Assembly: GCA_903935205.1 (NCBI GenBank)
Contig: CAIZQU010000080.1
Location: forward strand, 1-56,348
DNA: 56,348 nt
Source of the DNA: an uncultured cyanobacterium
GTDB taxonomy: Bacteria > Cyanobacteriota > Cyanobacteriia > PCC-6307 > Cyanobiaceae
Reading direction: 5' to 3'
Under the pieces are notes generated by a model. That model worked only from the letters and a program-made list of their open reading frames with translations, searched no databases and had not been told where the DNA came from. The position numbers and the translations under genes are program-made. Shown here one piece after another: positions 25,781-35,027 of this stretch; within the stretch, counting starts at the first letter, position 1, and every line of letters starts with the position of its first letter.

Positions 25781-26779
25781 TCAGGGTTGGTTGATCGCAC
25801 GCCGCCGCCGTTGGGCCGCTTCCGGATGGCTGCGCAACCAGCTGGGGCCAATGGCAGGGCCCCGCCGCTGTTCGAGAAGATCGAGCAGATCGAAGAGCCG
25901 GGCGGGAGGAATGCCCAGGCGGCGCAACACGGCCACCGCCTCCCGATCGGCCTGAAGCTCGAACGCCCGCGAATGGGCGCTAGCCACCAGCACCTGCGAG
26001 ACGATCTGCAGATCGCCTGAGCGGCCGCTGGCCAGCAGCCAGAGCATCGCCAGGCCCCGCTGCTGAATGACGGTCTGCAGGCCATGGCGGTGGTGGACGT
26101 GGCCGGCCTCATGGGCCAGCACGGCGCGGAGCTGGTCGGAGTCGGCCAGGGCCACCAGGTCATCGCTGAGCACCAGGATGCCGGCGGGCAGGGCCAGGGC
26201 ATTGGCACCGATCGCGGTGGAGGACCGCAGCTCCAACCGCTCGCTTCCCGGCGGCAGATGGGGCCGAAGCTCGGCGAAAAGCTGCTGCACCGCCCGCTGG
26301 CGCGGCAGGGGCAACCGGCTGGGCTCCAGCAGAGCGCGATCCAGGTCCGCCAGCACCCATTCGCCCAGGCGCCGCTCCAGGGCCACAGGCACCAGACGGG
26401 CCCCCAGCCAGGCGCAGGCCGGCAGCCCCACCCACACCCCCAGCACCCCGATGGCGGCCGCAAGGACGAGACTGGCCAGCACCCCGACGCCATGGCCCTC
26501 GACCCAGCGGAGCCAGATCGCGCAGCGCAGCCCCGGCCGGAGACCGAGCCCATCGGCCAGTCGCTGCCATTCCCACACCTCGACCACCCCGCCCTCCGGA
26601 AGGTGAAGCAGCGCCGGAGTGGCCCCAGGTCGCACCTCCAGGCGCAGCTCGCTCAAGGGGTGGTCCCGTCTCCAGTCGGCAGCCTGCAGCCGCAGGTGAT
26701 CAGGGGACAGCAGCTCCAGGATCACCGGCTGGGGGCGGGAGGTATGGCCATCGAAGAAATCACCGCGCAGGTCGGCCAT
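25781..26779 (-). CDS. M48-family metallopeptidase, membrane-associated
   Basis: 332 residues from the ATG at 26779 (MADLRGDFFDG); an overlapping GTG four codons upstream touches the stop of the preceding gene. The N-terminal 100 residues are a strand-rich region, followed by a hydrophobic hairpin (VLASLVLAAAIGVLGVWVGL) and the protease: zinc site HEAGH in VLAHEAGHVHHRHGL and the third ligand in FELQADREAVAVL. It resembles cyanobacterial HtpX/M48 proteins with a soluble domain after a membrane anchor. It is paired with the DUF898 gene 8 bases upstream, an arrangement common for this YjgN/M48 couple. Confidence 0.85.
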   Translation of the reverse strand: MADLRGDFFDGHTSRPQPVILELLSPDHLRLQAADWRRDHPLSELRLEVRPGATPALLHLPEGGVVEVWEWQRLADGLGLRPGLRCAIWLRWVEGHGVGVLASLVLAAAIGVLGVWVGLPACAWLGARLVPVALERRLGEWVLADLDRALLEPSRLPLPRQRAVQQLFAELRPHLPPGSERLELRSSTAIGANALALPAGILVLSDDLVALADSDQLRAVLAHEAGHVHHRHGLQTVIQQRGLAMLWLLASGRSGDLQIVSQVLVASAHSRAFELQADREAVAVLRRLGIPPARLFDLLDLLEQRRGPAIGPSWLRSHPEAAQRRRRAINQP

Positions 26780-26787
26780 CCACCCGC

Positions 26788-27951
26788 TCACCAGTCGAAG
26801 GGAAGCAGCCCATAGAGGTCGGCCGCCTCCTCGCCAATGGCTGAGACCACCTCCTGGTCGGAGGCCAGGAAGGACTGCAGCTGCATGGCGGGACCGACGC
26901 TGATCCGGCCCAACCGATAGCGCAGGCCGCGGATGCGGGCCCAGGGCGCCAACAGCCCGAAGCTGAGGATCACCAGCAGTCCATGGAGAAGGCGCAGCCG
27001 CAGCAGATCGGGCCAGCGCCAGGTGCAACCGATCCGCAGGCCGCCAAGGCTGGTCTGGTTCCAGGTGATCCGGGCGGCCCCCGCCTCCAGATAGGTGAGC
27101 CAGACCTGCGGCAGCGCCAGGGTGAGCGTCAGCGTCACAAGCAGCAGCAGCAAGGCCAGGCGCACGCGATGCATCGGGTCCGCCGGGATCGATCCCGCCA
27201 TCAACGACTCCGACATCTGCCCGAAGATCTCCTGAAGCAGCTTCGTGAACCCTCCCACCATCAGCATCCAGAGCGGCACCAGCACAAGGAGTACGGCGAC
27301 GAGCACCAGCAGACCGCGGCGATGCAGGCGCAGAAAATCGGCCGGGCTGGCGCTGAAGCGGGCGGGGGTGTTGCCGTAGCGGCGGTTGGCGATCAGAAAG
27401 CGGCGCACCCGCCAGGCGGTGTAAGGCTGGAGCAGGCCGAGACTGAGTGGCACCAGAAGCCGCAGGATGCCGAGCCAGAACGCTTCCCGGGCCAGGGGAC
27501 CGCTGCGACCGCCAAAACCGAAGCGCAGATGGCGAAAGCTCACGCAACGGCTCTGGAAGCGCAGGGCCTGCACCACCAGCCACGGCAGCAGGCCCAGGGG
27601 CAGCAGGCCGGTGATCACCGCCAGAACAGCTGAGGTGATCAGATGGAAGCTGAACAGCTCCGGCAGCAGGGCCAGGCCGGCAATCACGGCCGTGACGATC
27701 ACGCGGGAACGCAGCAGTGCCCAGGGAGAGGCGTGATAGTCAAAGCTGTGGTCAGCCAGGAAGATATGGCTGTAGAGGTAGCGGCGCTGCCGCACCTTCG
27801 CCCAGGGACCATAGAGCCCAAAGCTGGCCAGGGTCAGGGCGCTGTTGACCAGACAGAGGCGCAGATAGGGCCATACGCGCCCCTCGAATCGCAGCGCCAG
27901 GGCCCCAGGGTCATCCGCAGGGGACAGGTCTGTAGCCGGGGAGGACACCAT
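26788..27951 (-). CDS. DUF898 (YjgN-family) polytopic membrane protein
   Basis: 387 residues from the ATG at 27951. It has the two-part YjgN layout: LRFEGRVWPYLRLCLVNSALTLASFGLYGPWAKVRQRRYLYSHI pattern near the N-terminus and a second related unit with LGGLRIGCTWRW...SFGLLAPWARIRGLRYRL near the C-terminus. At least six hydrophobic helices are visible. The function of YjgN proteins is not established. Immediate coupling to an M48 peptidase suggests a joint envelope role. Confidence 0.85.
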   Translation of the reverse strand: MVSSPATDLSPADDPGALALRFEGRVWPYLRLCLVNSALTLASFGLYGPWAKVRQRRYLYSHIFLADHSFDYHASPWALLRSRVIVTAVIAGLALLPELFSFHLITSAVLAVITGLLPLGLLPWLVVQALRFQSRCVSFRHLRFGFGGRSGPLAREAFWLGILRLLVPLSLGLLQPYTAWRVRRFLIANRRYGNTPARFSASPADFLRLHRRGLLVLVAVLLVLVPLWMLMVGGFTKLLQEIFGQMSESLMAGSIPADPMHRVRLALLLLLVTLTLTLALPQVWLTYLEAGAARITWNQTSLGGLRIGCTWRWPDLLRLRLLHGLLVILSFGLLAPWARIRGLRYRLGRISVGPAMQLQSFLASDQEVVSAIGEEAADLYGLLPFDW

Positions 27952-28009
27952 CGAGGCAGACCGAAGCGGTGGCCCATGGTTTCAAATCCGGGCGATCGAT
28001 TCAAGACGT

Positions 28010-28543
28010 TCACAACCAATGGCGCGGGTAGGGCGCCGCCCCCGGCACCCAACGGCTGAAGCTCCAGGCGAGCAGGAGCAGCAGCAGCGACCCGCCGAGC
28101 ACCGGGAAGACCAGAAACCCCCAGGGCACCGCCAGGAACACCGCCAGAAAGGCCATGCCACCGGCGGGAGGATGGAGACAACGCCAGATCTGGCCGAGCA
28201 GGATCGTCAGCGCCACCGCCAGGGCCAGCACCAGCGGACCCTGGCCCAGACTGCGCACCAGCAGCACCCCCACCAGGCCGCCGAGCAGGTTGCCGAGCAC
28301 CAGATTGCGGGGCTGGGCCAGGGGGCTGGCGGGGTAGGCAAAGAGCAGCACACAGGAGGCCCCCAGCGGCGCCACCATCAGCGGTCGCTCGCTCCAGAGC
28401 GAGAGCAGCCCGAGCAACACCAGGGCCGCCAGGGCGCCGAGGGCGTTGACGCCGCTCTGGCGGGCCCGGAAGCGGGGCTGGTAGCGGCGGCCGCGGCGCC
28501 GTTCCCGCCGGGCCAGGATCCTGAGCCGCCGGGCGGCCCTCAT
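28010..28543 (-). CDS. HPP-family membrane protein (nitrite-transporter-like)
   Basis: 177 residues, four hydrophobic helices and the signature CLHPPAGG with the His-Pro-Pro that names the family, after the conserved LGASCVLLFAYPASPLAQPRNLVLGN. HPP proteins of cyanobacteria and chloroplasts have been linked to nitrite transport; location next to Mo-cofactor genes supports that here. Its ATG overlaps the stop of moaB (ATGA). The N-terminus is Arg-rich, consistent with the positive-inside rule. Confidence 0.85.
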   Translation of the reverse strand: MRAARRLRILARRERRRGRRYQPRFRARQSGVNALGALAALVLLGLLSLWSERPLMVAPLGASCVLLFAYPASPLAQPRNLVLGNLLGGLVGVLLVRSLGQGPLVLALAVALTILLGQIWRCLHPPAGGMAFLAVFLAVPWGFLVFPVLGGSLLLLLLAWSFSRWVPGAAPYPRHWL

Positions 28544-29055
28544 CGCGGCCCTTCCCGCAGGCGGGGCAGCAGCTGCACCAGGTTGCAGGGGCGGGTGCTG
28601 GCGTCGAGCTGGGCCTGAATCAGCCGGTCCCAGGCGGTTTCCACCGCATCGCGGGAGCCGGGCAAGACAAAGATCAGCGTGCCATTGGCCACGCCCGCCA
28701 GGCAGCGGCTCTGCAGGGTGCTGGTGCCGATCGATTCGAAGGAGAGCACCCGGAACAATTCGCCGAACCCGTCGATCGTCTTGTCGAGCAGGGGCGCCAC
28801 CGCCTCTGGGGTGCCATCGCGGCCGGTCAGCCCGGTACCGCCGCAGCTGATGACCGCCTGCACGGCCGGATCGGCGATCCAGCGGCTGAGCTCGGCGCGG
28901 ATGCGGTAGCGGTCGTCGGGCACGATCCGCCGCTCCAGCAGGCGATGGCCGGCCGCCTCCAGGCGGGTCTGCAGGGCATCGCCGGAGACGTCATCGGCGG
29001 CGGTGCGCGTGTCCGAAACGGTGAGCAGGGCGATGGCGAGGCTCACGGCGGGCAC
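28540..29055 (-). CDS. moaB: Molybdenum cofactor biosynthesis protein B (MoaB-type)
   Basis: 171 residues. MoaB/MogA-type proteins bind molybdopterin and, in MogA, adenylylate it before metal insertion. Visible motifs are LLTVSDTRTAADDVSGDALQ, VISCGGTGLTGRDGTPEAV and FRVLSFESIGTSTLQSRCLAG, with LPGSRDAVETAWD near the end. The length is that of MoaB. It is the first gene of a coupled pair with the HPP gene. Confidence 0.92.
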   Translation of the reverse strand: MPAVSLAIALLTVSDTRTAADDVSGDALQTRLEAAGHRLLERRIVPDDRYRIRAELSRWIADPAVQAVISCGGTGLTGRDGTPEAVAPLLDKTIDGFGELFRVLSFESIGTSTLQSRCLAGVANGTLIFVLPGSRDAVETAWDRLIQAQLDASTRPCNLVQLLPRLREGPR

Positions 29056-29202
29056 GGGGCGCGAATCGGCCCATTGTCGGCCCTGTGACAGCCCTGGGTG
29101 CGGGCAGCGGGCGGCTCTGAAGGGGGAGACGGGGCGACGGGGCGACGGAGCGGTTGGCCGGCGAGAGGCTGGCGGCTCTGGATTGGGCAGCGGGGAGATG
29201 GG

Positions 29203-29679
29203 TCAGAGAGGAGCAGCGCACGAGCGATTCAGATGCGCCGTGAGCTGGGCTGCGGCCAGCAGGCCATGGAGCCGAGCGCCGGCCACGGCCGCCGGCCGCC
29301 GCACCGGCGGCAGGGCCGCAGCCAGCAGCAACACGCATGAGGCGAGCAGGTTGTAGGCCCCGTCAATCCAGGCGATGGCGATCGCTGGTGCTGCCGTTGG
29401 CGCCAGGCTGGCGTGGCCGCAGGCGAGCGCCAGGGCCAGCAGGGCGGCGCCGAGCAGGCGAGCGCGACCCAGGGCTGGCGCCGCCGGCGGCTCCGCGGTG
29501 AACAGGGACGCGGCGGAGGCGGGGGCGAGCAGCAGAGGCAGGCCGGCGGCCGCCTCAAGGAGCGCGCCGCCGATCAGGAGGTGTGCAGAACTGGGAAGGC
29601 GCCTGCCCCACCACTGTGGGCCGGATCGAAGCCGGCGGTGGCCGAAACCGCTGGCCCCGGGCGATCCACGCAGCGCCAC
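29203..29679 (-). CDS. Small hydrophobic membrane protein of unknown function
   Basis: From about HLLIGGALLEAAAGLPLLLAPASAASLF on, the frame encodes four hydrophobic helices ending in AAQLTAHLNRSCAAPL. No ATG fits; the best candidate is a GTG at 29679 (159 residues), but the first 30 residues then look noncoding, so the true start may be nearer 29580. Cyanobacteria carry related small four-helix proteins. It is divergent from moaD, with the two starts about 30 bases apart or further. The gap to moaB (29056-29202) is GC-rich with no gene. Confidence 0.45.
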   Translation of the reverse strand: MALRGSPGASGFGHRRLRSGPQWWGRRLPSSAHLLIGGALLEAAAGLPLLLAPASAASLFTAEPPAAPALGRARLLGAALLALALACGHASLAPTAAPAIAIAWIDGAYNLLASCVLLLAAALPPVRRPAAVAGARLHGLLAAAQLTAHLNRSCAAPL

Positions 29680-29709
29680 AGCAGACTGGACCCCATCACG
29701 AGCTTCGCG

Positions 29710-30042
29710 ATGATCCCCCCCGCCCCACCGCCTGCCGGGCCCGGCAGGGCCCTGAGGCTTCAGGTGCGGCTGTTCGCGGGGTTGCGGGAGGCGATGGGCT
29801 GGAGCGAGCGACCGCTGATCGCCGCTGCCGGGGCCACCCCCCTGACCATCTGGCGGCAACTGGAGCTGGCGGAGGCCTGGCGGCGGGCGAACGGGGCCGG
29901 GGCGATGGGGGCCGACCCTGCTGTGGGTGAAGCGCTGCCGGCGGCGATCCGCGTGGCGATCAACCAACGGTTCGCCGCTGCTGATGCCAACCTGGTCGAG
30001 GGCGATGAGATCGCCTTTCTGCCACCGATCAGCGGCGGCTGA
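29710..30042 (+). CDS. moaD: Molybdopterin synthase sulfur carrier subunit
   Basis: 110 residues from the ATG at 29710. MoaD is the ubiquitin-like small subunit that carries sulfur as a C-terminal thiocarboxylate. It ends in PPISGG with the essential Gly-Gly, after VEGDEIAFL; LRLQVRLFAGLREAMG is the first strand-helix of the fold. It is about 25 residues longer than usual because of Ala/Gly-rich segments at the N-terminus and in the middle. moaE follows 32 bases downstream. Confidence 0.92.
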   Translation: MIPPAPPPAGPGRALRLQVRLFAGLREAMGWSERPLIAAAGATPLTIWRQLELAEAWRRANGAGAMGADPAVGEALPAAIRVAINQRFAAADANLVEGDEIAFLPPISGG

Positions 30043-30074
30043 GGACAGAAGCACCAGCGAAGAGGCCCCAGCCC

Positions 30075-30599
30075 ATGCCGTCACCACAGCCGGGCGCCGC
30101 CGCAGCCGGTGGAGGAGAACCCCAGGCCCTCGCCCAGCTCAGCCTCAGCCTCAGCCTGCATCCGAGGCGCTTTGATCCCTGCAGCGAGCTGCAGCACTGG
30201 GAGGAGACCCTGAGCGGCAACTCCGGCGAAACGCCGGCAGCCACGGCGGTGTTCATCGGCCGGGTGCGGGGCCGCACGGGGTCGGGACTGCCCCTGGAGG
30301 CCCTTGAACTCGAGCACTACCCGGGCATGGCCGAAGCGCAGCTGGGCGCGTTGGCCAGCGCCTGCGCCGAACGCCATGGGGCGGTGGCGGTGTTGGTCAG
30401 GCACCGGGTCGGTCGAATCCCGAATGGGGAAGCGATCGTGCTGGTGGCGGTGGCCGCCGACCGTCGCGGGCCGGCCCAACGCTGCTGCCAGGAGCTGCTG
30501 GAGGCCCTCAAGCACGACGCTCCCTTCTGGAAACGGGAGTGGAGCGGCGGCGTAGGCGCGTGGGTGCAGGGGAACACCCCCCTGGCGGGAGACCCCTGA
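30075..30599 (+). CDS. moaE: Molybdopterin synthase catalytic subunit
   Basis: 174 residues. MoaE converts cyclic pyranopterin to molybdopterin using sulfur from MoaD. It has the conserved ATAVFIGRVRG, LELEHYPGMAEAQL, RVGRIPNGEAIVLVAV and the active-site lysine region ALKHDAPFWKREW. It starts after moaD in the same direction. The first 25 residues are low-complexity, so the real start may be slightly downstream. Confidence 0.93.
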   Translation: MPSPQPGAAAAGGGEPQALAQLSLSLSLHPRRFDPCSELQHWEETLSGNSGETPAATAVFIGRVRGRTGSGLPLEALELEHYPGMAEAQLGALASACAERHGAVAVLVRHRVGRIPNGEAIVLVAVAADRRGPAQRCCQELLEALKHDAPFWKREWSGGVGAWVQGNTPLAGDP

Positions 30600-30605
30600 C
30601 GATTA

Positions 30606-30675
30606 GCACTGGGCGTTGGGCGTTGGGCACTGAGCACTGAGCACTGAGCACTGGGCGATGGGCGATGGGCGCTGA
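30606..30675. repeat. Ten-copy heptanucleotide tandem repeat (STRR-like)
   Basis: Ten contiguous 7-base units of the form GCRNTGR: GCACTGG, GCGTTGG x2, GCACTGA x3, GCACTGG, GCGATGG x2 and GCGCTGA. It begins six bases after the moaE stop, so it is likely in the moaE 3' end of the transcript. Confidence 0.9.
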
Positions 30676-31493
30676 CGGCAGCGGCTACCACCGATCCAAT
30701 GCCAGTGATCTCCAGCAGATCTGTCCGGCTTGACGCTAGTTAATGGCAGGGCCAGACCGGGCAGCAGGTGCATCCCTGGCCCAGAACACAGCCACCACCA
30801 TGCGACAACGCCAGCAACGAAGGGCATCATCGCCCCAGCCGGCCCCATCGTTCGCCGTCGCCACCCCAGCAATGTGCACGAGCCAGCTCCATTCCCACCG
30901 AACCAGCAGCACGACAAGCGAGCGACACAGAATCGCCATAATGCGAGCCCACCAGAGCATGGGGCAAGCGATCCGATTGCCAGACAGCGTGATCTTGCGC
31001 CCAATAACACTACAGAAACACCATGCCCTTTAGACACCTTAGAAGCCAGCCAGCCGCGTCAAGGCCAGGGGATCTCCCTGAACGGACATCCCCACCGCGC
31101 CACCAGGCGCTTCCATTTCAAGCCAGACGAACACAGAGCCAGGGCCCGGGCATTCCTCAATGCCTGCCGGCTTCAGCCAGGGCCCGGAAGCAAGCCATCG
31201 CCCTCCCCACGGCGAGATGGCCGAAGCGGCTGACCTGAAGCGACACCTTGCCGCTTGCCAGGGACGAGACAGAAATGCCCGGTCTTGCATGAAGACAGAA
31301 CAGCCGAGAACCGCTGCCAGCAAGTGAGCGTATTAGCGACGGAAGATTTGAGGCCATCAAGGGAATGAACGACGATCGAAGCGGCCACAAAGGACAGCCA
31401 GTGGCCCTCACAGGATCTTGGCTTGAGCCAGCCATGGTCCGCTTTTTGGCAGGCGGCTATCCTCGGCTCAATGCGAACGGAATCTTGCTCAGC
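30676..31493. other. Gene-poor region between moaE and the DUF4231 gene
   Basis: About 820 bases with lower GC than the flanks. Open frames on both strands give peptides with no recognisable fold. One of them, minus strand 30736-30960, is Trp-rich and hydrophobic at its N-terminus but lacks a supported start or family. No RNA gene or terminator was recognised. Confidence 0.4.
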
Positions 31494-32108
31494 ATGGATC
31501 AAGAAAGCTACCTGGCCCAACGGGTCGACGACCAGCTCAACTGGCTCAGCAAGGCCAGCAAGGCCTCGAAGAAGGACTTCATGCGGTTGAGAATCCTCGA
31601 GATTCTTCTCGGCACGGCAATCACGGTCTTCAGCCCCTACGCCGGGCGGTTCGGCTGGGGCCCCCTGGCGATCGCCATGGCCGGCGGCGGCATCGCCCTG
31701 TCTGGATCGTTGTTGGCCCTGAATCGCAATCAGGAAAACTGGGTGCGTTATCGCAGCTTGAATGAAGCGCTGAAACGGGAAAAGCTGCTGTTTCTCACCC
31801 GCGCCACCCCCGCCTATCAGGACGACCGACAGGCCTTCGCCTCTTTCGTCATTGCCGTCGAGAGCCTGATGTCGGAAGAACGCAGCGGTTGGGCTCGGCT
31901 GATCAGCCAGCCGAGCGCTGTCCCTGGCGCGGCATCGTCCAGGGCTGAAACTGCGGCACCACAAACCGCACCCGAGCAGGACCCCGGCAACAGGGCGGAG
32001 GATGAGGAACCTGTCCAGGCTGCCGCTGAGGAGCCGTCGGTCACAGGCGCACGACCCTCGGATCCCACCGACGGCCCGCCCGCCGAAACACCCCCAGCCA
32101 GCCGCTGA
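31494..32108 (+). CDS. DUF4231 (SLATT-type) membrane protein
   Basis: 204 residues from the ATG at 31494 (MDQESYLAQRVDDQLNWL); an in-frame ATG at 31365 exists, but the family begins at this YLxxRVDDQ segment. Two hydrophobic helices follow (ILEILLGTAITVFSPY and GPLAIAMAGGGIALSGSLLAL), then ENWVRYRSLNEALKREKLLFLTR and FASFVIAVESLMSEER, diagnostic of DUF4231. The family belongs to the SLATT group, proposed membrane effectors. The last 65 residues are an acidic Pro/Ala tail that looks disordered. No sensor or nucleotidyltransferase gene is adjacent. Confidence 0.88.
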   Translation: MDQESYLAQRVDDQLNWLSKASKASKKDFMRLRILEILLGTAITVFSPYAGRFGWGPLAIAMAGGGIALSGSLLALNRNQENWVRYRSLNEALKREKLLFLTRATPAYQDDRQAFASFVIAVESLMSEERSGWARLISQPSAVPGAASSRAETAAPQTAPEQDPGNRAEDEEPVQAAAEEPSVTGARPSDPTDGPPAETPPASR

Positions 32109-32190
32109 TCCCATACCAACGAGCGTGCCGGCCCCCGAGGGCTGGGGCTTCCCCAAGGCCGCCTGCCAGCCTCCGGCCGCCAGGCCCTCC

Positions 32191-32322
32191 TCAAGCCGCC
32201 ATCGGAGCGATCGGCCCCTGGGCCTCAAAGGCACTGACCGCCTCCAGGGGGACCCGTCGCTCGATCGCATCGGCGATCACCGCAACGGCATGGACCAGGA
32301 GCTGGGGCAGCAGCACATCCAC
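32191..32322 (-). CDS. Possible small protein (43 residues)
   Basis: A GTG at 32322 preceded by GAGG opens a short frame giving MDVLLPQLLVHAVAVIADAI and ending in AFEAQGPIAPMAA. The peptide is helical and amphipathic, unlike the Pro/Arg-rich shadows typical here. It is too short to identify. It lies in the 388-base gap between the DUF4231 gene and moeA, which otherwise looks noncoding. Confidence 0.28.
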   Translation of the reverse strand: MDVLLPQLLVHAVAVIADAIERRVPLEAVSAFEAQGPIAPMAA

Positions 32323-32496
32323 AGGTGCCTCTGACCTGGTGCAGGCTGGGCCGAGCACACAAGGGCCTGGGATCGCCCAAGGAGCGATGCCACGACCCAT
32401 CGCCGCCAACCCCTGGGGGGTCAGGCGAGCGAGGCCCTTCCCATCATCAGCAGAGCAGGGGGGTGTTGCGATCAGAGCCGTCGATCATCGCGCCAC

Positions 32497-33732
32497 TCAG
32501 AACAGCGGCAGCCGCAGCAGCTGCGCCCATAGCTCCGTGCCCGCCTCCAGGGCCCCCAACTCCGCCGGAATCTCGAGCAGCAGGTCAGCCCCCTGCAGCG
32601 ATCCGATTCGGGAGGAGGCCTGGCTGCCCTCCAGCACCGCCAGCAATTCGCCCCCTTCCCCCACCCGCAGCCGGGCCCGCGCCAGCTCCGGCCTCCCGGA
32701 GCCTCGCCTGAGCGGGGCGGCCAGGCGCACCTTGAGCCGGGGCAAGGGCTCCGGTTCAGCACCCTCCAGGGCCTGCAACGCCGGCCAGAGCAGCTGCAGA
32801 GCCGTGACCGCTGCCGCCACCGGATTGCCTGGCAGCCCGAAGAACGGCTTGCCCCCCAGCTGGCCAAAGGCGAAGGGCCGGCCGGGCTTGAGAAACAGTT
32901 TCCAGAAGTCCACCTGACCCCGTTCAGCCAGCAGCGGCCGGATCCAATCGGCATCGCCGGCCGAAACACCGCCGGTGCTCACCACCAGATCGCAATCCGC
33001 CGCCAGCTGCTCCAGGGCCGCCGCCAGGGCCTGGGGTTGATCCGCCACCAGCCGGCGCGCCGCCAGGCCATGGCCCAGCCGCGCCAACAACGCCTCCAGG
33101 AGGGTGCCGTTGCTCTCCCAGATCGCGCCGGGTCCACGGGTCTGGCCGGCGGGCACCAGTTCATCGCCGCTGATCAGCAGCCCCAACCGCGGCCGGGGCC
33201 GCACCGCCAGCGCCGCCAGCCCGCAGCTGGCCAACCGGCCCAGATCCGCCGGACCCAACCGCACCCCCGCCGCCAGCAGCTCCTGGCCCGGGGCCGCCTC
33301 CTCATCGGCAGCCCGGATCCAGGGGTTGACGCCGGCCGGCCGGAGCAGGGCCAGGTCGTTGTCGGCCGCCTCGACCAACTCCTGGGGCAGCACCCGGAGA
33401 GCCCCCTCCGGCAGGGGCGCGCCGGTGAGGATGCGGATCGCCTCACCGGCCGCCAAGGTTCCGGCGTAGGGGGCTCCGGGGGCGGCACGGCCCCGCAGGC
33501 GCCAGCGGGAGCCAGGGACGGGCGGCAGGGGGTCGACGATGGCGTAACCATCCATGATCGCGGCCCGAAAGCCCGGCACCGCTTCGGTGGCGCGGCAGGC
33601 CTCAGCGCTCACCCGACCCAGGCAGGCGACCAGGGGTAGCCGCTCGACACCCTGCAGGGGGGTGAGGGCGGCCAGCACCCGGCGGCGCGCCTCCGCCAGG
33701 GGTAGCCCCTCGGGGGGAAAGGGTTCAGCCAT
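32497..33732 (-). CDS. moeA: Molybdopterin molybdenumtransferase
   Basis: 411 residues from the ATG at 33732 ([10 protein letters not shown]). MoeA inserts molybdate into adenylylated molybdopterin. Hallmarks in order: [71 protein letters not shown] and [17 protein letters not shown], then a short beta C-terminal domain. The moaC stop lies within the first codons, an 8-base overlap, so the pair is co-translated. Confidence 0.95.
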   Translation of the reverse strand: MAEPFPPEGLPLAEARRRVLAALTPLQGVERLPLVACLGRVSAEACRATEAVPGFRAAIMDGYAIVDPLPPVPGSRWRLRGRAAPGAPYAGTLAAGEAIRILTGAPLPEGALRVLPQELVEAADNDLALLRPAGVNPWIRAADEEAAPGQELLAAGVRLGPADLGRLASCGLAALAVRPRPRLGLLISGDELVPAGQTRGPGAIWESNGTLLEALLARLGHGLAARRLVADQPQALAAALEQLAADCDLVVSTGGVSAGDADWIRPLLAERGQVDFWKLFLKPGRPFAFGQLGGKPFFGLPGNPVAAAVTALQLLWPALQALEGAEPEPLPRLKVRLAAPLRRGSGRPELARARLRVGEGGELLAVLEGSQASSRIGSLQGADLLLEIPAELGALEAGTELWAQLLRLPLF

Positions 33733-34354
33733 CGGCGTGTCCGCCCAACACAGGGGAACCGAGTCCGAGGGAATCCTCGGCAGCAGCCATGGGCGCGTCG
33801 GGATGGCGCCAGCTGCCGTGACGCCCCCCGTGCTTTTCAAGCAATCGCACCGGACCGATCGTCATCGCCCGATCGGCCGATTTGAGCATGTCGTAGAGGG
33901 TGAGCAAGCCGACCTGCACCGCGGTCAGGGCCTCCATCTCAACACCGGTGGCGGCGGTGGTGCGCACCCGGGCCTGAAGCCGGAGCACCTCGACGGCGGA
34001 GGCCGCGGCAGGGCGCTCGCCAGCGAGGCCAGCAGCCGCCCCAACCTCCGGGGCGGGGACATCGGCAGGGCGCAACGGCACCACCGCAATCTCCACCTCG
34101 ACCGCCGTCAGGGGCAGGGGATGGCAGAGGGGGATCAGCTCAGCGGTGCGCTTGGCCGCCTGAATCGCAGCCACCCGAGCCACCGCCAGCACATCACCCT
34201 TGGCGGCGGAGCCATCCCGCAACAGATTGAGGGCTTCGGCCGAAAGCCTCAGGTAACCCTCCGCCAGAGCCTCGCGGCCGGACTGGACCTTGGCTCCGAC
34301 ATCAACCATATGCACCTCGCCGCGGCTGCTGAGATGGCTGAGGGTGGGATCCAT
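33725..34354 (-). CDS. moaC: Cyclic pyranopterin monophosphate synthase
   Basis: 209 residues from the ATG at 34354 ([22 protein letters not shown]). MoaC completes conversion of the MoaA product to cPMP. Conserved blocks: [36 protein letters not shown] and [15 protein letters not shown]. Between the second and third blocks lies an Ala/Gly/Pro insertion (about residues 85-110), and a C-terminal tail of about 35 residues extends beyond the family end, so it is some 50 residues longer than usual. Confidence 0.94.
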   Translation of the reverse strand: MDPTLSHLSSRGEVHMVDVGAKVQSGREALAEGYLRLSAEALNLLRDGSAAKGDVLAVARVAAIQAAKRTAELIPLCHPLPLTAVEVEIAVVPLRPADVPAPEVGAAAGLAGERPAAASAVEVLRLQARVRTTAATGVEMEALTAVQVGLLTLYDMLKSADRAMTIGPVRLLEKHGGRHGSWRHPDAPMAAAEDSLGLGSPVLGGHADG

Positions 34355-34670
34355 GAAGCGAGGGAGACCGCAGACCGAGACCAGGATCGCACCACAGCAG
34401 CAGCGCAGATCGCAATGAAACCAGGGGCGCGGAAGCGATGAAGCCCCTGAGCCGACGCAGCAAACAAACACGATCCGAGCTGTTCAACACAAGCAAAGCA
34501 GCGAGGCTCAGGCCGATAGCAGCACTGATCGCCCTCCGGCGAACGAAGCCAGGAGAACGGGGTCTTGCATGGCCCAGCCAGGGATCGACAGCGATCTACG
34601 GGCCTGCAGACAACGAAAAGAGACCGAGCGAAGCCCACGTTGACCCAAGGCCCATCGCCTGGAAGCGCTC

Positions 34671-34748
34671 CACAGTGAGACTTCACGGTGAGACTTCACA
34701 GTGAGGGTTCACAGTGCCGCTTCACAGTGAGGGTTCACGGTGAGACTT
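34671..34748. repeat. Six-copy 13-bp tandem repeat
   Basis: Six exact-length units in a row: CACAGTGAGACTT, CACGGTGAGACTT, CACAGTGAGGGTT, CACAGTGCCGCTT, CACAGTGAGGGTT and CACGGTGAGACTT. At unit junctions GTGA-N4-TCAC forms a small palindrome, so the array also presents iterated dyads. It lies 345 bases upstream of the TIR gene, at the boundary of the AT-richer island. The flanks (34355-34670 and 34749-35027) contain no credible gene. Confidence 0.9.
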
Positions 34749-35027
34749 CACAGAGACACAGACCACAAAAAACGCGCGTGCAGACGGATCCAGTCTGCCG
34801 ATTCACAAGGACGAAGAGAGGCAGAGGGCGACGGGAGCGCAACCGACCGCCACGACCTCGCAACGACCTCCTCAAGAAAGACCAGGAGTGTTGAGGGGAG
34901 CACGGCCTGCCGGTAGCAACCGCCACAACCAAGAAGATGGCCCAGACCAGGAACAGCGATCGGCCACGACGGAAACCCCGGCAGCAAGCAAAAGCCAGGA
35001 GAGCCCAGGGCTGAGCGAGCCAACGGG

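Noticed and set aside
26780-27583. N-terminal extension of the M48 protein into the DUF898 gene
   Set aside because: The frame is open by chance. The extension is Ala/Arg/Pro-rich, while the DUF898 frame has membrane helices and family motifs. The M48 fold begins near 26779.
34671-34748. CRISPR array
   Set aside because: Units of 13 bases are contiguous with no spacers, and no cas genes are nearby.
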